Shown here: positions 1 through 7,245 of the stretch, piece by piece
Numbering within the stretch: the stretch's first letter is position 1
Layout of the letters: every line of letters starts with the position of its first letter
Source of the DNA: CAJCIY01 sp036379355
GTDB lineage: Bacteria; Actinomycetota; Actinomycetes; Mycobacteriales; CAJCIY01
Direction: 5' to 3'
Assembly: GCA_036379355.1 (NCBI GenBank)
Contig: DASVGV010000117.1
Span: 1-14,131, forward strand
DNA length: 14,131 nt
Position numbers and translations under genes: made by a program
Notes under the pieces: generated by a model
Databases searched by the model: none
Told to the model about the DNA's origin: nothing
What the model saw: the letters and a program-made list of their open reading frames with translations, nothing else

Positions 1-729
1 TTCGAGCGGCCGCCGATGAACCCGCTCGACACCCAGCTGCAGTCCGAGATCCGCGACGCTGCCGGCCAGCTGGCGGCCGACCGGGCGGTGCGCGCGGTGG
101 TCGTCTACGGCGGGCCGAAGGTCTTCGCCGCCGGGGCGGACGTGAAGGAGATGGCCGCCATGTCGTACGTCGACATGGTCGACCGGGCCCGCCACCTGCA
201 GGCCAGCTTCACCGCGGTCGCGCGCATCCCGAAGCCGACGGTGGCCGCGGTGACCGGCTATGCGCTCGGCGGCGGCCTCGAGCTCGCGCTGTGCTGCGAC
301 TTCCGGGTCGCCGGCGACAACGCCCGCCTCGGCCAGCCCGAGATCCTGCTCGGCATCATTCCCGGCGCCGGCGGCACCCAGCGGCTGCCGCGTCTGGTCG
401 GTCCGGCCCGGGCCAAGGACATGATCTTCAGCGGCCGGCACGTCCGCGCCGACGAGGCGCTGGCCATCGGCCTGGTGGACGAGGTGGTCGCGGCCGACGA
501 CGTGCACCGCGCGGCCCTGGCGCGGGTCCGGCGCTATGCGAACGGGCCCGCGTACGCCCTGCGGGCGGCCAAGGAGGCGATTGACGAAGGCCTGGACGTC
601 ACGCTCGACGCCGGCCTGCAGGTCGAGGCCAAGCTGTTCGCCGGGCTGTTCGCCACCGAGGACCGCAGCATCGGCATGGACACGTTCGTCGAGAGCGGCC
701 CCGGCAAGGCGAAGTTCGTGGGGCGCTGA
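1..729 (+). CDS. Enoyl-CoA hydratase/isomerase (5'-truncated by window edge)
   Basis: Crotonase-fold enzyme predicted to hydrate 2-enoyl-CoA in fatty-acid breakdown or a related acyl-CoA pathway in the cytosol. The frame is open to base 1 and reads ERPPMNPLD, the usual crotonase start region, so the true start lies left of the window; the ATG at 16 is probably internal. Counting from that Met, the oxyanion-hole segment FAAGADVKEM is at 37-46, GYALGGGLELAL at 81-92 and GQPEILLGIIPGAGGTQRL at 106-124. Both glutamates that act as catalytic acid/base in rat mitochondrial hydratase are kept (E89 and E109), which supports a true hydratase over a binding-only paralogue. The visible 237 residues compare with about 255-260 for the family. 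It is the first visible gene of a three-gene operon and overlaps the next gene by TGATG. Its position matches echA17 (Rv3039c) of mycobacteria, from memory. Confidence 0.93.
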   Translation, partial: FERPPMNPLDTQLQSEIRDAAGQLAADRAVRAVVVYGGPKVFAAGADVKEMAAMSYVDMVDRARHLQASFTAVARIPKPTVAAVTGYALGGGLELALCCDFRVAGDNARLGQPEILLGIIPGAGGTQRLPRLVGPARAKDMIFSGRHVRADEALAIGLVDEVVAADDVHRAALARVRRYANGPAYALRAAKEAIDEGLDVTLDAGLQVEAKLFAGLFATEDRSIGMDTFVESGPGKAKFVGR

Positions 730-1658
730 TGACGGTCACGCGCGCGGAGGTCGAGGCGGCTCGCTCGGACCCGAAGCTCGCGAACGTGCTCTACCACGAC
801 TGGGAAGCCGCGACCTACGACGAGAAGTGGTCGATCTCGTACGACGAGCGGTGCATCGCCTACGCCCGCGACCGGTTCGCCAAGATCGCAGGAACGGACG
901 GCTGGCCGTACGGGAAGGCGCTGGAGCTCGGCTGCGGCACCGGTTTCTTCCTGCTGAACCTGAAGCAGGCCGGGGTCGTCGACGAGGGCTTCCTCACCGA
1001 CATCAGCCCGGGCATGGTGGCGGTGGCGACGCGCAACGCCGAGAGCCTCGGTTTCCGCATGCAGGGCCGCGTCGCGGACGCGGAGACACTGCCGTACGAC
1101 GACGACACGTTCGACCTGGTCTGCGGCCACGCGATCCTGCACCACATCCCCGATGTCGAGAAGGCGCTGCGCGAGGTGCTGCGGGTGCTGAAGCCGGGTG
1201 GCCGGTTCGTGTTCGCCGGGGAGCCGACCCGGTACGGCGACGTGGTCGCCCGGCGGCTGTCGAGGCTCACGTGGCGGGCAGCGCAGCTGGCCGGTCGGCT
1301 GCCACGGCTGCGCGACGTGATCCGGCCGAAGGCCGAGCTCGACGCATCCAGCGAGGCCGCCGCGCTGGAGGCGCTCGTCGACCTCCACACGTTTGCTCCG
1401 GCGCACCTGCGTGCACTGGCGGAAACCGCTGGAGCACAGGATGTTCGGGTGATGACCGAGGAGCTGACCGCATCCTGGTTCGGCTGGCCGGTCCGTACGT
1501 TCGAGGCCGCGGTGACGCCGGGGACGCTCGGGTGGGGCTGGGCGATGTTCGCGTACCACGGCTGGCAGCGACTGTCCGCGCTCGACGACCGCGTCCTGCG
1601 CCACGTCGTCCCGGCCGGGCTGTTCTACAACGCGCTCGTCACGGGAACCGCACCCTGA
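729..1658 (+). CDS. Class I SAM-dependent methyltransferase (Rv3038c-like)
   Basis: Rossmann-fold methyltransferase of 309 aa, predicted cytosolic. Motif I is ELGCGTG at residues 66-72, with an acidic ribose-binding residue in TDISPGM near D90. Motif II/III follows as FDLVCGHAILHHIPDVEKAL and LRVLKPGGRFVFAGEP. The N-terminal segment DPKLANVLYHDWEAATYDEK and the roughly 130-residue tail beyond the core fold resemble, as I recall, mycobacterial Rv3038c. That protein lies beside echA17 in the methylglucose-lipopolysaccharide region. The ATG overlaps the upstream stop by one base and the TGA overlaps the next ATG, so all three genes are probably translated from one mRNA. The acceptor cannot be read from sequence. 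A sugar hydroxyl in a polymethylated glycan is an inference from neighbours; a lipid or small-molecule acceptor is possible. Confidence 0.9.
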   Translation: MTVTRAEVEAARSDPKLANVLYHDWEAATYDEKWSISYDERCIAYARDRFAKIAGTDGWPYGKALELGCGTGFFLLNLKQAGVVDEGFLTDISPGMVAVATRNAESLGFRMQGRVADAETLPYDDDTFDLVCGHAILHHIPDVEKALREVLRVLKPGGRFVFAGEPTRYGDVVARRLSRLTWRAAQLAGRLPRLRDVIRPKAELDASSEAAALEALVDLHTFAPAHLRALAETAGAQDVRVMTEELTASWFGWPVRTFEAAVTPGTLGWGWAMFAYHGWQRLSALDDRVLRHVVPAGLFYNALVTGTAP

Positions 1659-2419
1659 TGCTGGTGCTGCTCGGGGCGCTGCTCCGGCGGCTGCGCCGGA
1701 TGCCGCCGCGCGACCCGGCGCAGGCCCGTACCTGCACCTGGGCTTCATGCCGCTGGATCGTCCGCAACCGGGCCTGGTCGCGGTGGTACCTCGCCCGCTA
1801 CTGGCGCTTTCTCCTGCTGCGGATGGGAAAGCCGCACATCGTGACCGAGGGGTTCTGCTTCCTCGGACCACGAGTGGACCTCTACGCGCGCAAGGGGTAC
1901 GGACGGCTGGTCATCGGCCGCTGGACGCACATCGGCTCCGGCAATGCACTCCGCGCGCACGAGGGCACCCTGCGGATCGGCGCCAAGTGCGTGTTCGGCA
2001 AGGACAACACCGTCAACGCCTACCTCGACGTCGAGTTCGGCGCCGCGACGATCGTGGCCGACTGGGTCTACGTCTGCGACTTCGACCACGTCTTCGCCGA
2101 CATCCACGTGCCGATCAAGGACCAGGGCATCGTCAAGTCGCCGGTACGGATCGGTCCCGACGTGTGGGTCGGGACCAAGGTCACCGTGCTGCGCGGGACC
2201 ACGGTCGGCCGGGGGGCCGTCCTCGCCGCGCACACCGTGGTCAACGCCGACATCCCGCCGTGGGCGGTGGCCGTCGGCGTGCCGGCGCGGGTGGTGCGCG
2301 ACCGGGTCGCCGACTACGAGGCGGCCGCCGCGCACCGGGCGGCCATCGCCGACATGCAGCGCAAGGTCGATGCGGCGGCCGCGCCGGTGATCGCCGCCCG
2401 CGCCGCCGCCGAGCCCTGA
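1658..2419 (+). CDS. Left-handed beta-helix (hexapeptide) acyltransferase
   Basis: Predicted acyl- or acetyltransferase of 253 aa. Residues 1-60 are basic and hydrophobic (WSRWYLARYWRFLLLRMGK), possibly membrane-associating. Residues 80-212 carry hexapeptide-type repeats: IGRWTHIGSGN, LRIGAKCVFGKDN, IGPDVWVGTKVTVLRG, VGRGAVLAAHTVV and the closing IPPWAVAVGVPARVVR. The segment CDFDHVF places His144 as candidate general base, as in the CAT/NodL/LacA type. Residues 213-253 form an Ala-rich charged helix, perhaps a trimer-supporting coil. The ATG at 1658 is chosen because it overlaps the upstream TGA (TGATG) and gives a normal family length; the frame itself is open much further upstream. The neighbours suggest acylation of a methylated glucan, comparable in position to Rv3034c of mycobacteria (recollection). 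The acyl donor and acceptor are unknown. Confidence 0.88.
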   Translation: MLVLLGALLRRLRRMPPRDPAQARTCTWASCRWIVRNRAWSRWYLARYWRFLLLRMGKPHIVTEGFCFLGPRVDLYARKGYGRLVIGRWTHIGSGNALRAHEGTLRIGAKCVFGKDNTVNAYLDVEFGAATIVADWVYVCDFDHVFADIHVPIKDQGIVKSPVRIGPDVWVGTKVTVLRGTTVGRGAVLAAHTVVNADIPPWAVAVGVPARVVRDRVADYEAAAAHRAAIADMQRKVDAAAAPVIAARAAAEP

Positions 2420-2439
2420 CCGCCCCGCTGCACGCCCCC

Positions 2440-2498
2440 GCGAGATGTGGCCAATGCGCGCATCTCGCAGACGACATGCGCGCAGGTGGCGCATCTCG
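2440..2498. repeat. GAGATG/CATCTC inverted-repeat element, possible bidirectional terminator
   Basis: The 102-bp gap between the convergent acyltransferase and glycosyltransferase genes contains GCGAGATG at 2440-2447 and its exact reverse complement CATCTCGC at 2461-2468, separated by 13 nt. A third copy of the core, GCATCTCG, is at 2491-2498. Its position between two 3' ends suits a transcription terminator serving both strands, although no T-tract follows. A related element with the same GAGATGTGG opening is at 14073-14128, which points to an interspersed repeat family. The repeats are seen directly; the terminator role is inferred. Confidence 0.6.
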
Positions 2499-2521
2499 GC
2501 GAAAGGGTGGCACGCGAGAGG

Positions 2522-3769
2522 TCAGCCGTCGGAGAGCAGGTTGCCGTCGCGGACGACCATCCGCAGCGGCGTCCGGGGCGCGAGCGAGCGCAGGAGCCGC
2601 TCCTCCTCCGTGACCGCGCGCCGGTAGACGTCGGCGGTCGCGGCGGCCGCGGCCCGCCACGTCGACCCGGCCGCGCGCGCCCGCGCGACGCGCGCCATGC
2701 GCCGGGCGGCGATCTCGTCGGAGAGCTGCCGGTCGACCGCGCCGACCCACCCGCGGACATCCTCGGGCGCGGCGCGCAGGCCACTCACGCCGTCCTCCAC
2801 GAGCTCTCGCAGCCCGCCGGTGTCACTGACGACCAGGGGCGCCCCGGCGGTCGCGGCTTCGAGCGCGGCGAGCCCGAACGGCTCGTACAGGGACGGGACC
2901 AGGGCGACGTCCGCGGCGCCGAGCAGCCCCGCCAGCTCGGCGGTCGGCAGCCGCCCCGCGAACACGACGGAGCGGCCGAGCCGCCGACGCCTGGCCTGCC
3001 CGCGCAGGTCCTCGTCGAGCGTCCCGCTGCCGGCGACGACCAACCGGACACCGGGGTGGCGGCGCCGCAGCGACGGCATCGCGGCGAGCAGCGTCTGCAC
3101 GCCCTTCTCCCACTCCAGCCGCCCCGAGAAGGCGAGCAGCGGGGCGCCCCCGAACCGTTGCCGCGCCGCGCGGACCGCCGCCGGCCGCGGCCGGAACGCC
3201 GACAGGTCGGTGCCGTTCGCGATCACGTCGACCTTGCCCGGCGGCAGGTCGAACAGCCGCGTGACCTCCCAGCGCATGTACGACGAGCAGGTGACCACGC
3301 GGCGGGCCTCGTACGTCAGCCACCACTCGACCGTGTGGATCGCCCGGTTCGTCGGGCCCGGCAGCCAGCCCTGGTGCCGGCCGGCCTCGGTCGCGTGCAC
3401 GGTCGCGACGAGCGGCACGCGGTAGCGCTCCTTGAGGGCCGTGGCCGCGTGCGCGACGAGCCAGTCGTGCGCGTGGACGACGTCGGGCGCCGGCAGGTCC
3501 GCCCGCAGCACCGCCCGCAGCAGCGCGTGGTTCAGCGCCTGACTCCAGGCGAGCAGGTCGCTCATCGGGAACGCCGGCGGATCCTCCGGCGCGCGCAGTA
3601 CGCGTACTCCCTCGACGGTCTCGTCGTACGCCGCGCCCGGCTGGTGCCGGCTGACGACCGTGATGTCGTGGCCCTGCCGCGCCAGGTCGACCGCGATCGC
3701 GTGAACGTGCCGCCCCAGACCGCCGACGACCACCGGCGGGTACTCCCAGGACAGCATCAGCACGCGCAT
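2522..3769 (-). CDS. GT4 family glycosyltransferase (glycogen-synthase-like, Rv3032-like)
   Basis: GT-B fold retaining glycosyltransferase of 415 aa, predicted to use a nucleotide-sugar in the cytosol. The N-terminal donor-loop motif SWEYPPVVVGGLGRH (residues 7-21) is typical of glycogen/starch synthase-like GT4 enzymes. HAHDW follows, then SGRLEWEKGVQTL in the C-terminal domain and EPFGLAALE with the E-x7-E pair at E296 and E304. The ATG at 3769 begins exactly at the first beta-strand (MRVLMLSW); the frame stays open further upstream but over the opposite-strand moxR gene, so that extension is rejected. The gene runs divergently from moxR with 72 bp between them. Together with the GH57 branching enzyme and Rv3030-like methyltransferase nearby it fits an alpha-1,4-glucan elongating enzyme of methylglucose lipopolysaccharide or a related glucan. 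That role is inferred; a general mannosyl- or glucosyltransferase is the alternative. Confidence 0.92.
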   Translation of the reverse strand: MRVLMLSWEYPPVVVGGLGRHVHAIAVDLARQGHDITVVSRHQPGAAYDETVEGVRVLRAPEDPPAFPMSDLLAWSQALNHALLRAVLRADLPAPDVVHAHDWLVAHAATALKERYRVPLVATVHATEAGRHQGWLPGPTNRAIHTVEWWLTYEARRVVTCSSYMRWEVTRLFDLPPGKVDVIANGTDLSAFRPRPAAVRAARQRFGGAPLLAFSGRLEWEKGVQTLLAAMPSLRRRHPGVRLVVAGSGTLDEDLRGQARRRRLGRSVVFAGRLPTAELAGLLGAADVALVPSLYEPFGLAALEAATAGAPLVVSDTGGLRELVEDGVSGLRAAPEDVRGWVGAVDRQLSDEIAARRMARVARARAAGSTWRAAAAATADVYRRAVTEEERLLRSLAPRTPLRMVVRDGNLLSDG

Positions 3770-3785
3770 GAGATGCCCATCATGC

Positions 3786-3815
3786 CGGACCGGGTGCCTC
3801 GCGGAATCCGGTCCG
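3786..3815. repeat. Inverted repeat in the glycosyltransferase/moxR divergent promoter
   Basis: CGGACCGG at 3786-3793 is the exact reverse complement of CCGGTCCG at 3808-3815, with 14 nt between. The arms lie in the 72-bp divergent intergenic region, where a regulator could affect both genes. Immediately right of it, GCCCGGG occurs twice (3819-3825 and 3833-3839), flanking the candidate -10 box of moxR. No specific regulator can be assigned. Confidence 0.4.
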
Positions 3816-3826
3816 CAGGCCCGGGC

Positions 3827-3832
3827 CATACT
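3827..3832 (+). promoter_or_regulatory. Candidate -10 box for a leaderless moxR transcript
   Basis: CATACT (compare TANNNT) ends 9 nt before the ATG at 3842, and no Shine-Dalgarno sequence precedes that ATG. This fits transcription starting at or very near the start codon. No convincing -35 was recognised. A GGAGGA at 3858-3863 inside the gene lies 6 nt before an in-frame CTG, an alternative but less likely start. Confidence 0.35.
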
Positions 3833-3841
3833 GCCCGGGAC

Positions 3842-4846
3842 ATGTCCGCGGTGGTGGGAGGAAGAGTCCTGACCGGGTCCAACGGCGTCGACCGCGCCCA
3901 GCTCGCCGCGCTGCGCGAGGAGGTGGTGGGCCGGAGCCGCGAGGTCGAGCTCGTCCTCGCCGCCCTGCTGGCGGGCCGCCACATCCTGCTCGAGGGCCCC
4001 CCGGGGACCGGCAAGTCCACGCTGCTGCGCGGCCTGGCCCGCGGCGCCGGCCTCGCGTTCGAGTTCGTCGAGGGCAACGCCGAGCTCACCCCGGCCCGCC
4101 TGGTCGGGTCGCACGACCCCTCCCGCGTCCTCACCGACGGGTACGGCGAGGACACGTTCGTCGACGGACCGCTCGCCCTCGCCCTGCGCACCGGGGCCCT
4201 CCTGTACGTCGAGGAGATCAACCGGGTCCCCGAGGAGACGCTGAACGTCCTCATCACCGCGATGAGCGAGCGGGAGCTGCACGTGCCCCGCCTCGGGCGG
4301 GTCGTCGCAGCCGACGGGTTCCGGGTCGTGGCCGCGATGAACCCCTTCGACGCCGTCGGCACGGCGCGGATCGCCTCGGCCATCTACGACCGCGCCTGCC
4401 GGGTACGCATGGACTACCAGGACCTCGCCGACGAGGTCGAGATCACCCGCCGGAACGCGGCCGAGGCGGACGTCCCCGACGACTACCGCCGCAAGGCTGT
4501 CGAGCTGGTACGGCGTACCCGCGCGGACCCGGACGTGCGGGTCGGCTCGTCCGTCCGCGGCGCCATCGACCTGCTGCTCGTCAGCACGACGCTGGCCGGG
4601 CTCCGCGCCCTGCCGACGGACGCGCCCGAGGTGTCGCTCGACGCGGCCCTCACCGCGCTCTCGGGCCGACTGCGCCTGCACGAGGGGGCGGCGCGCACCG
4701 CCGAGGACATCGTGACCGAGCTCTGGACCCAGGTCTTCGCGCCCGCCCCCGAGGCAGGCGATCCGCCGGGGGAAGCGGATCGGCCGGTGGGCAGCCACCC
4801 CCGCCGGCCGGCGGACCGGGCGCGGGAGTCGACCGTCCGGACCTGA
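3842..4846 (+). CDS. MoxR-type AAA+ ATPase
   Basis: ATPase of 334 aa, a predicted cytosolic chaperone or activator that works with a VWA partner. Residues 52-60 are the Walker A motif GPPGTGKST, 119-125 the Walker B ALLYVEE followed by INRVPEE, and N167 in AAMNPFD is sensor 1. IASAIYDRACR near 177-187 supplies the arginine-finger region, and the C-terminal lid runs to about 300. The last 35 residues, after ELWTQVFA, are Pro/Arg-rich and lack family character. The ATG at 3842 gives normal MoxR length; the frame is open far upstream but there overlaps the antisense glycosyltransferase. The stop TGA (4844-4846) overlaps a CTG that probably starts the VWA gene, so the two are likely translationally coupled. 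MoxR-VWA pairs are known as maturation or metal-insertion modules; the client here is unknown. Confidence 0.92.
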   Translation: MSAVVGGRVLTGSNGVDRAQLAALREEVVGRSREVELVLAALLAGRHILLEGPPGTGKSTLLRGLARGAGLAFEFVEGNAELTPARLVGSHDPSRVLTDGYGEDTFVDGPLALALRTGALLYVEEINRVPEETLNVLITAMSERELHVPRLGRVVAADGFRVVAAMNPFDAVGTARIASAIYDRACRVRMDYQDLADEVEITRRNAAEADVPDDYRRKAVELVRRTRADPDVRVGSSVRGAIDLLLVSTTLAGLRALPTDAPEVSLDAALTALSGRLRLHEGAARTAEDIVTELWTQVFAPAPEAGDPPGEADRPVGSHPRRPADRARESTVRT

Positions 4847-5769
4847 CCCTCGAGGGCGCGGACGCCGATCGGGAGGTCGCCGAGACCTCGCGGCGCACGG
4901 TCTCCCGCCGAGAGCTCGGCGGCTCGCCGCAGTTCGGGCAGCTGTCGCCGGAGGTCGGCCAGCTGGACGAGTCGGCGTTCGAGGACGCGCTGGTCGACGA
5001 CGCCGACGAGGCGCTGGAACTCCTGTCGCGGATGGCCTCGGCCTCGGATCGGCAGCTTCGGATGCTGGCCCGGCGCCTTGCTGCACGGGTCGCGGTGCGC
5101 CTCACCCGGTCGGGCGCCGCCCGCTCCGGAGGGATCGGCCGGTTGCAGCGGGTGCGGTGGGAGCCGGGTAGCGACCTGGACGTGGACGCCAGCCTCGACG
5201 CGCTGGTGACGGCGAAGGCCTCCGGTCACGCGGTCGATGTCGAGGCGCTGCGCGCCTCGGCCTGGCGCCGGACCACCCTGGCGCTGTGCCTCGTCGTCGA
5301 CCGGAGCGGGTCGGTCAGCGGCGCGCGGCTGGCGAGCGCCGCGCTGGCCGCGGCCGCCGTGGCGCTCCGCGCCCCCGACGACTACAGCGTCGTCGTGTTC
5401 AGCGACCGCTCGGTGGTCGTCAAGTCGCAGGACGTGGCCCGCCCGACGGACGCGGTCGTCGACGACGTGCTCGCGCTGCGCGGTCACGGCGTCACCGACC
5501 TGGCCGCGGCCCTCGACACCGCGCGGGCGCAGCTCGCGCGGTCCACGGCGACCCGGCGGATGACGGTGCTGCTGTCGGACTGCCGGCCGACGGCCGGCCC
5601 CGACCCGACCCCGTACGGCCGGCGCATCGAACGGCTGGCGGTCGTGGCGCCGGCCGACGACGCGGCGGACGCGAAGGCGTTCGCGGCCGCGACGGGCGCG
5701 CGCTGCGTGACCCTCGCCGGCCCCGCCGACGTACCGCAGGCGCTGTCGTTCCTGTCCGAGTCGGGCTGA
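4843..5769 (+). CDS. VWA domain protein, MoxR partner, probable CTG start
   Basis: Protein of about 308 aa if started at CTG 4843. The VWA fold occupies roughly residues 145-305, with the MIDAS motif DRSGS at 153-157, the metal-binding Thr in GHGVTDLAAAL and the Asp in LLSDCRPTAG, so divalent-metal binding looks intact. The N-terminal part contains SPEVGQLDESAFEDAL and LELLSRMASASDRQLRMLAR, which I recall as conserved in actinobacterial VWA proteins beside MoxR. No in-frame ATG, GTG or TTG occurs from at least 4321 until ATG 5032, which would remove 63 conserved residues. CTG 4843 overlaps the moxR TGA as CTGA. From there to 5031, 60 of 63 codons end in G or C. The start is therefore an inference; 5032 or a -1 frameshift fusion are alternatives. 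The 3' end faces the GH57 gene with a 3-bp gap. Confidence 0.85.
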   Translation: MTLEGADADREVAETSRRTVSRRELGGSPQFGQLSPEVGQLDESAFEDALVDDADEALELLSRMASASDRQLRMLARRLAARVAVRLTRSGAARSGGIGRLQRVRWEPGSDLDVDASLDALVTAKASGHAVDVEALRASAWRRTTLALCLVVDRSGSVSGARLASAALAAAAVALRAPDDYSVVVFSDRSVVVKSQDVARPTDAVVDDVLALRGHGVTDLAAALDTARAQLARSTATRRMTVLLSDCRPTAGPDPTPYGRRIERLAVVAPADDAADAKAFAAATGARCVTLAGPADVPQALSFLSESG

Positions 5770-5772
5770 CCG

Positions 5773-7245
5773 TCACCCGCCGACGGGCACCTGGCGCGCG
5801 TCGAGCCGGGGGAAGGGATAGTCGCGCCGGTACGAGAGGCGTGCCGCCCGCAGTGCTCGCGCCGGGTCGCCCGCCTCGAGCGGGTCGGCGATCGCCGCGA
5901 ACGCGCGGGCGTGACCAGACAGCCGGTCCCGCGCATAGTCCGCCGCACTCTGGTGCGTCACGCAGAACGGCCAGTCGCTGGCCAGCGCGAGCAGCGCCTC
6001 GCGTGCCAGCTGGTCGTACGCGGCGTCGTGAGGGATGCGGTCGATTCGCTTGGCGCACAGGCGAAGCAGGCGTTCGGCGACGTCGTCCTGCGTCGCCTGC
6101 AGTTCCGGGACCTGCCAGACGTGAAAGTCCTTGCCCATTCCCCACGACCCGGCCGGCAGGTCGCGGGGCTCGGCGCGCATTGTCTCGGCGGCCCGCCGCA
6201 GGGTCGTGACCCGGACCCCGGCCTCCGGCAGTGCGCGCAGCACGCCGTCGAGGAACCGCGGCCCTTCGTGCCACCAGTGGCCGAACAGCTCGGTGTCGTA
6301 CGCGCAGACCACCAGCGGGTCGTCCTGTGGCAGCGTGTCGAGGCGACGGACGACGTGCGCCACGAAGTCGTCGACGTCCCGCCGGAGCGCCTCGGCGGCC
6401 CGCTCCGGGCGGTACGGCCGCTTGTGCTCGGGCTCGGTGTGCCGGGAGGTGACCCGGGCCGCGCGCAGCCCGCTGTCGTGGTCGAACGTGTGGAAGTCGC
6501 GGTACGCCGGTCCACCCGGGTAGCCGCGTCGCGGTGACCAGACCCGATAGGTCACCTCCAGGTCGCGCGCGAACGCGATCACTCCCGACCCGGCCACGTC
6601 GACCGGCGCGCCGGTGTCGCCGTGCACGGTGGGGCCGTCGACGAGGAACCGGCGTACGCCGCGTCGCGCGTACAGGTCCTCGAGGCCGGGGGTGTAGGCG
6701 CACTCCGGCGCCCAGATGCCCTCCGGTCGCCGGCCGAGCCGCATTTCGGTGTCGTCCAGGCCGGCGCGCAGACCGAAGTCGGCGACGGCGGCCGGGACGA
6801 ACGGGGTGAAGGCGTGCGCCGCCGGGCCGCCGAGCAGCTCGACCACGCCGCTCTCGACGAGGCGGCGCAGGAGCGGCGAGGCACCCGCGGCCCAGTCTCG
6901 CTCGAACACGCGAAGAGCCTGTGCCGCAAGGGTTCCTTCGTACGCCGCGGTCGCCACCCCGCGGACGGCCGCACCCTCCGCTCGTACCTGCCAGGTGCCG
7001 AGCCAGGTGTGCATGGCGTCCAGGCAGTACGCGTCGTCGAGCATGCTCGCGAGGACGGGGGTCAGCCCGACGGTGAGCTGGTCGGTCCGGCCCTCGTCGG
7101 CGAGCCGGCCGAGCAGCTGCGCCAGCGGCAGGTACGCCCCGCTCCAGGCCTGGTAGAGCCACTCCTCGCCGACCGGCCACGAGCCGTGGTGGGGTAGCCA
7201 GGGCAGGTGGGTGTGCAGCACGATGCAGCAGGTGCCGCGGCTCAC
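5773..7245 (-). CDS. GH57 (DUF1957) 1,4-alpha-glucan branching enzyme (Rv3031-like)
   Basis: Glycoside hydrolase family 57 protein of 490 aa, predicted to make alpha-1,6 branches in an alpha-1,4-glucan in the cytosol. Motif 1 is HTHLPW at 11-16. IWAPECAYTPG holds the expected nucleophile E181, and YDTELFGHWWHEG holds the expected acid/base D317. WSPRRGYPGGPAYRDFH (236-252) and the C-terminal helical region with WQVPELQATQDDVAERL are also typical of DUF1957 branching enzymes, which are about 500-530 aa. GTG 7245 is chosen because it starts just before the first beta-strand, is preceded by GGAAGAAG (7248-7255) and overlaps the upstream methyltransferase stop as GTGA. The pairing with an Rv3030-like methyltransferase mirrors Rv3030-Rv3031 of mycobacteria, where the pathway makes methylglucose lipopolysaccharide. 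Confidence 0.93.
   Translation of the reverse strand: MSRGTCCIVLHTHLPWLPHHGSWPVGEEWLYQAWSGAYLPLAQLLGRLADEGRTDQLTVGLTPVLASMLDDAYCLDAMHTWLGTWQVRAEGAAVRGVATAAYEGTLAAQALRVFERDWAAGASPLLRRLVESGVVELLGGPAAHAFTPFVPAAVADFGLRAGLDDTEMRLGRRPEGIWAPECAYTPGLEDLYARRGVRRFLVDGPTVHGDTGAPVDVAGSGVIAFARDLEVTYRVWSPRRGYPGGPAYRDFHTFDHDSGLRAARVTSRHTEPEHKRPYRPERAAEALRRDVDDFVAHVVRRLDTLPQDDPLVVCAYDTELFGHWWHEGPRFLDGVLRALPEAGVRVTTLRRAAETMRAEPRDLPAGSWGMGKDFHVWQVPELQATQDDVAERLLRLCAKRIDRIPHDAAYDQLAREALLALASDWPFCVTHQSAADYARDRLSGHARAFAAIADPLEAGDPARALRAARLSYRRDYPFPRLDARQVPVGG

Noticed and set aside
534..1871. 445-codon minus-strand open frame
   Set aside because: It lies antisense to three well-supported genes, has Arg/Pro/Gly-biased composition and no recognisable domain; such frames are expected in GC-rich coding DNA.
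2447..3841. Upstream extension of the moxR frame
   Set aside because: It runs antisense to the glycosyltransferase and lacks family features; the ATG at 3842 gives a normal MoxR length.
4764..4802. Programmed -1 frameshift site at the G or C runs joining moxR and VWA
   Set aside because: No good X-XXY-YYZ heptamer is in frame, and third-position composition stays with the moxR frame up to its stop; kept only as an alternative to the CTG start.
3770..5086. Upstream extension of the glycosyltransferase frame to 854 codons
   Set aside because: The extra 439 residues are antisense to moxR and the VWA gene, are low-complexity, and precede the natural GT-B start MRVLMLSWEYPP.
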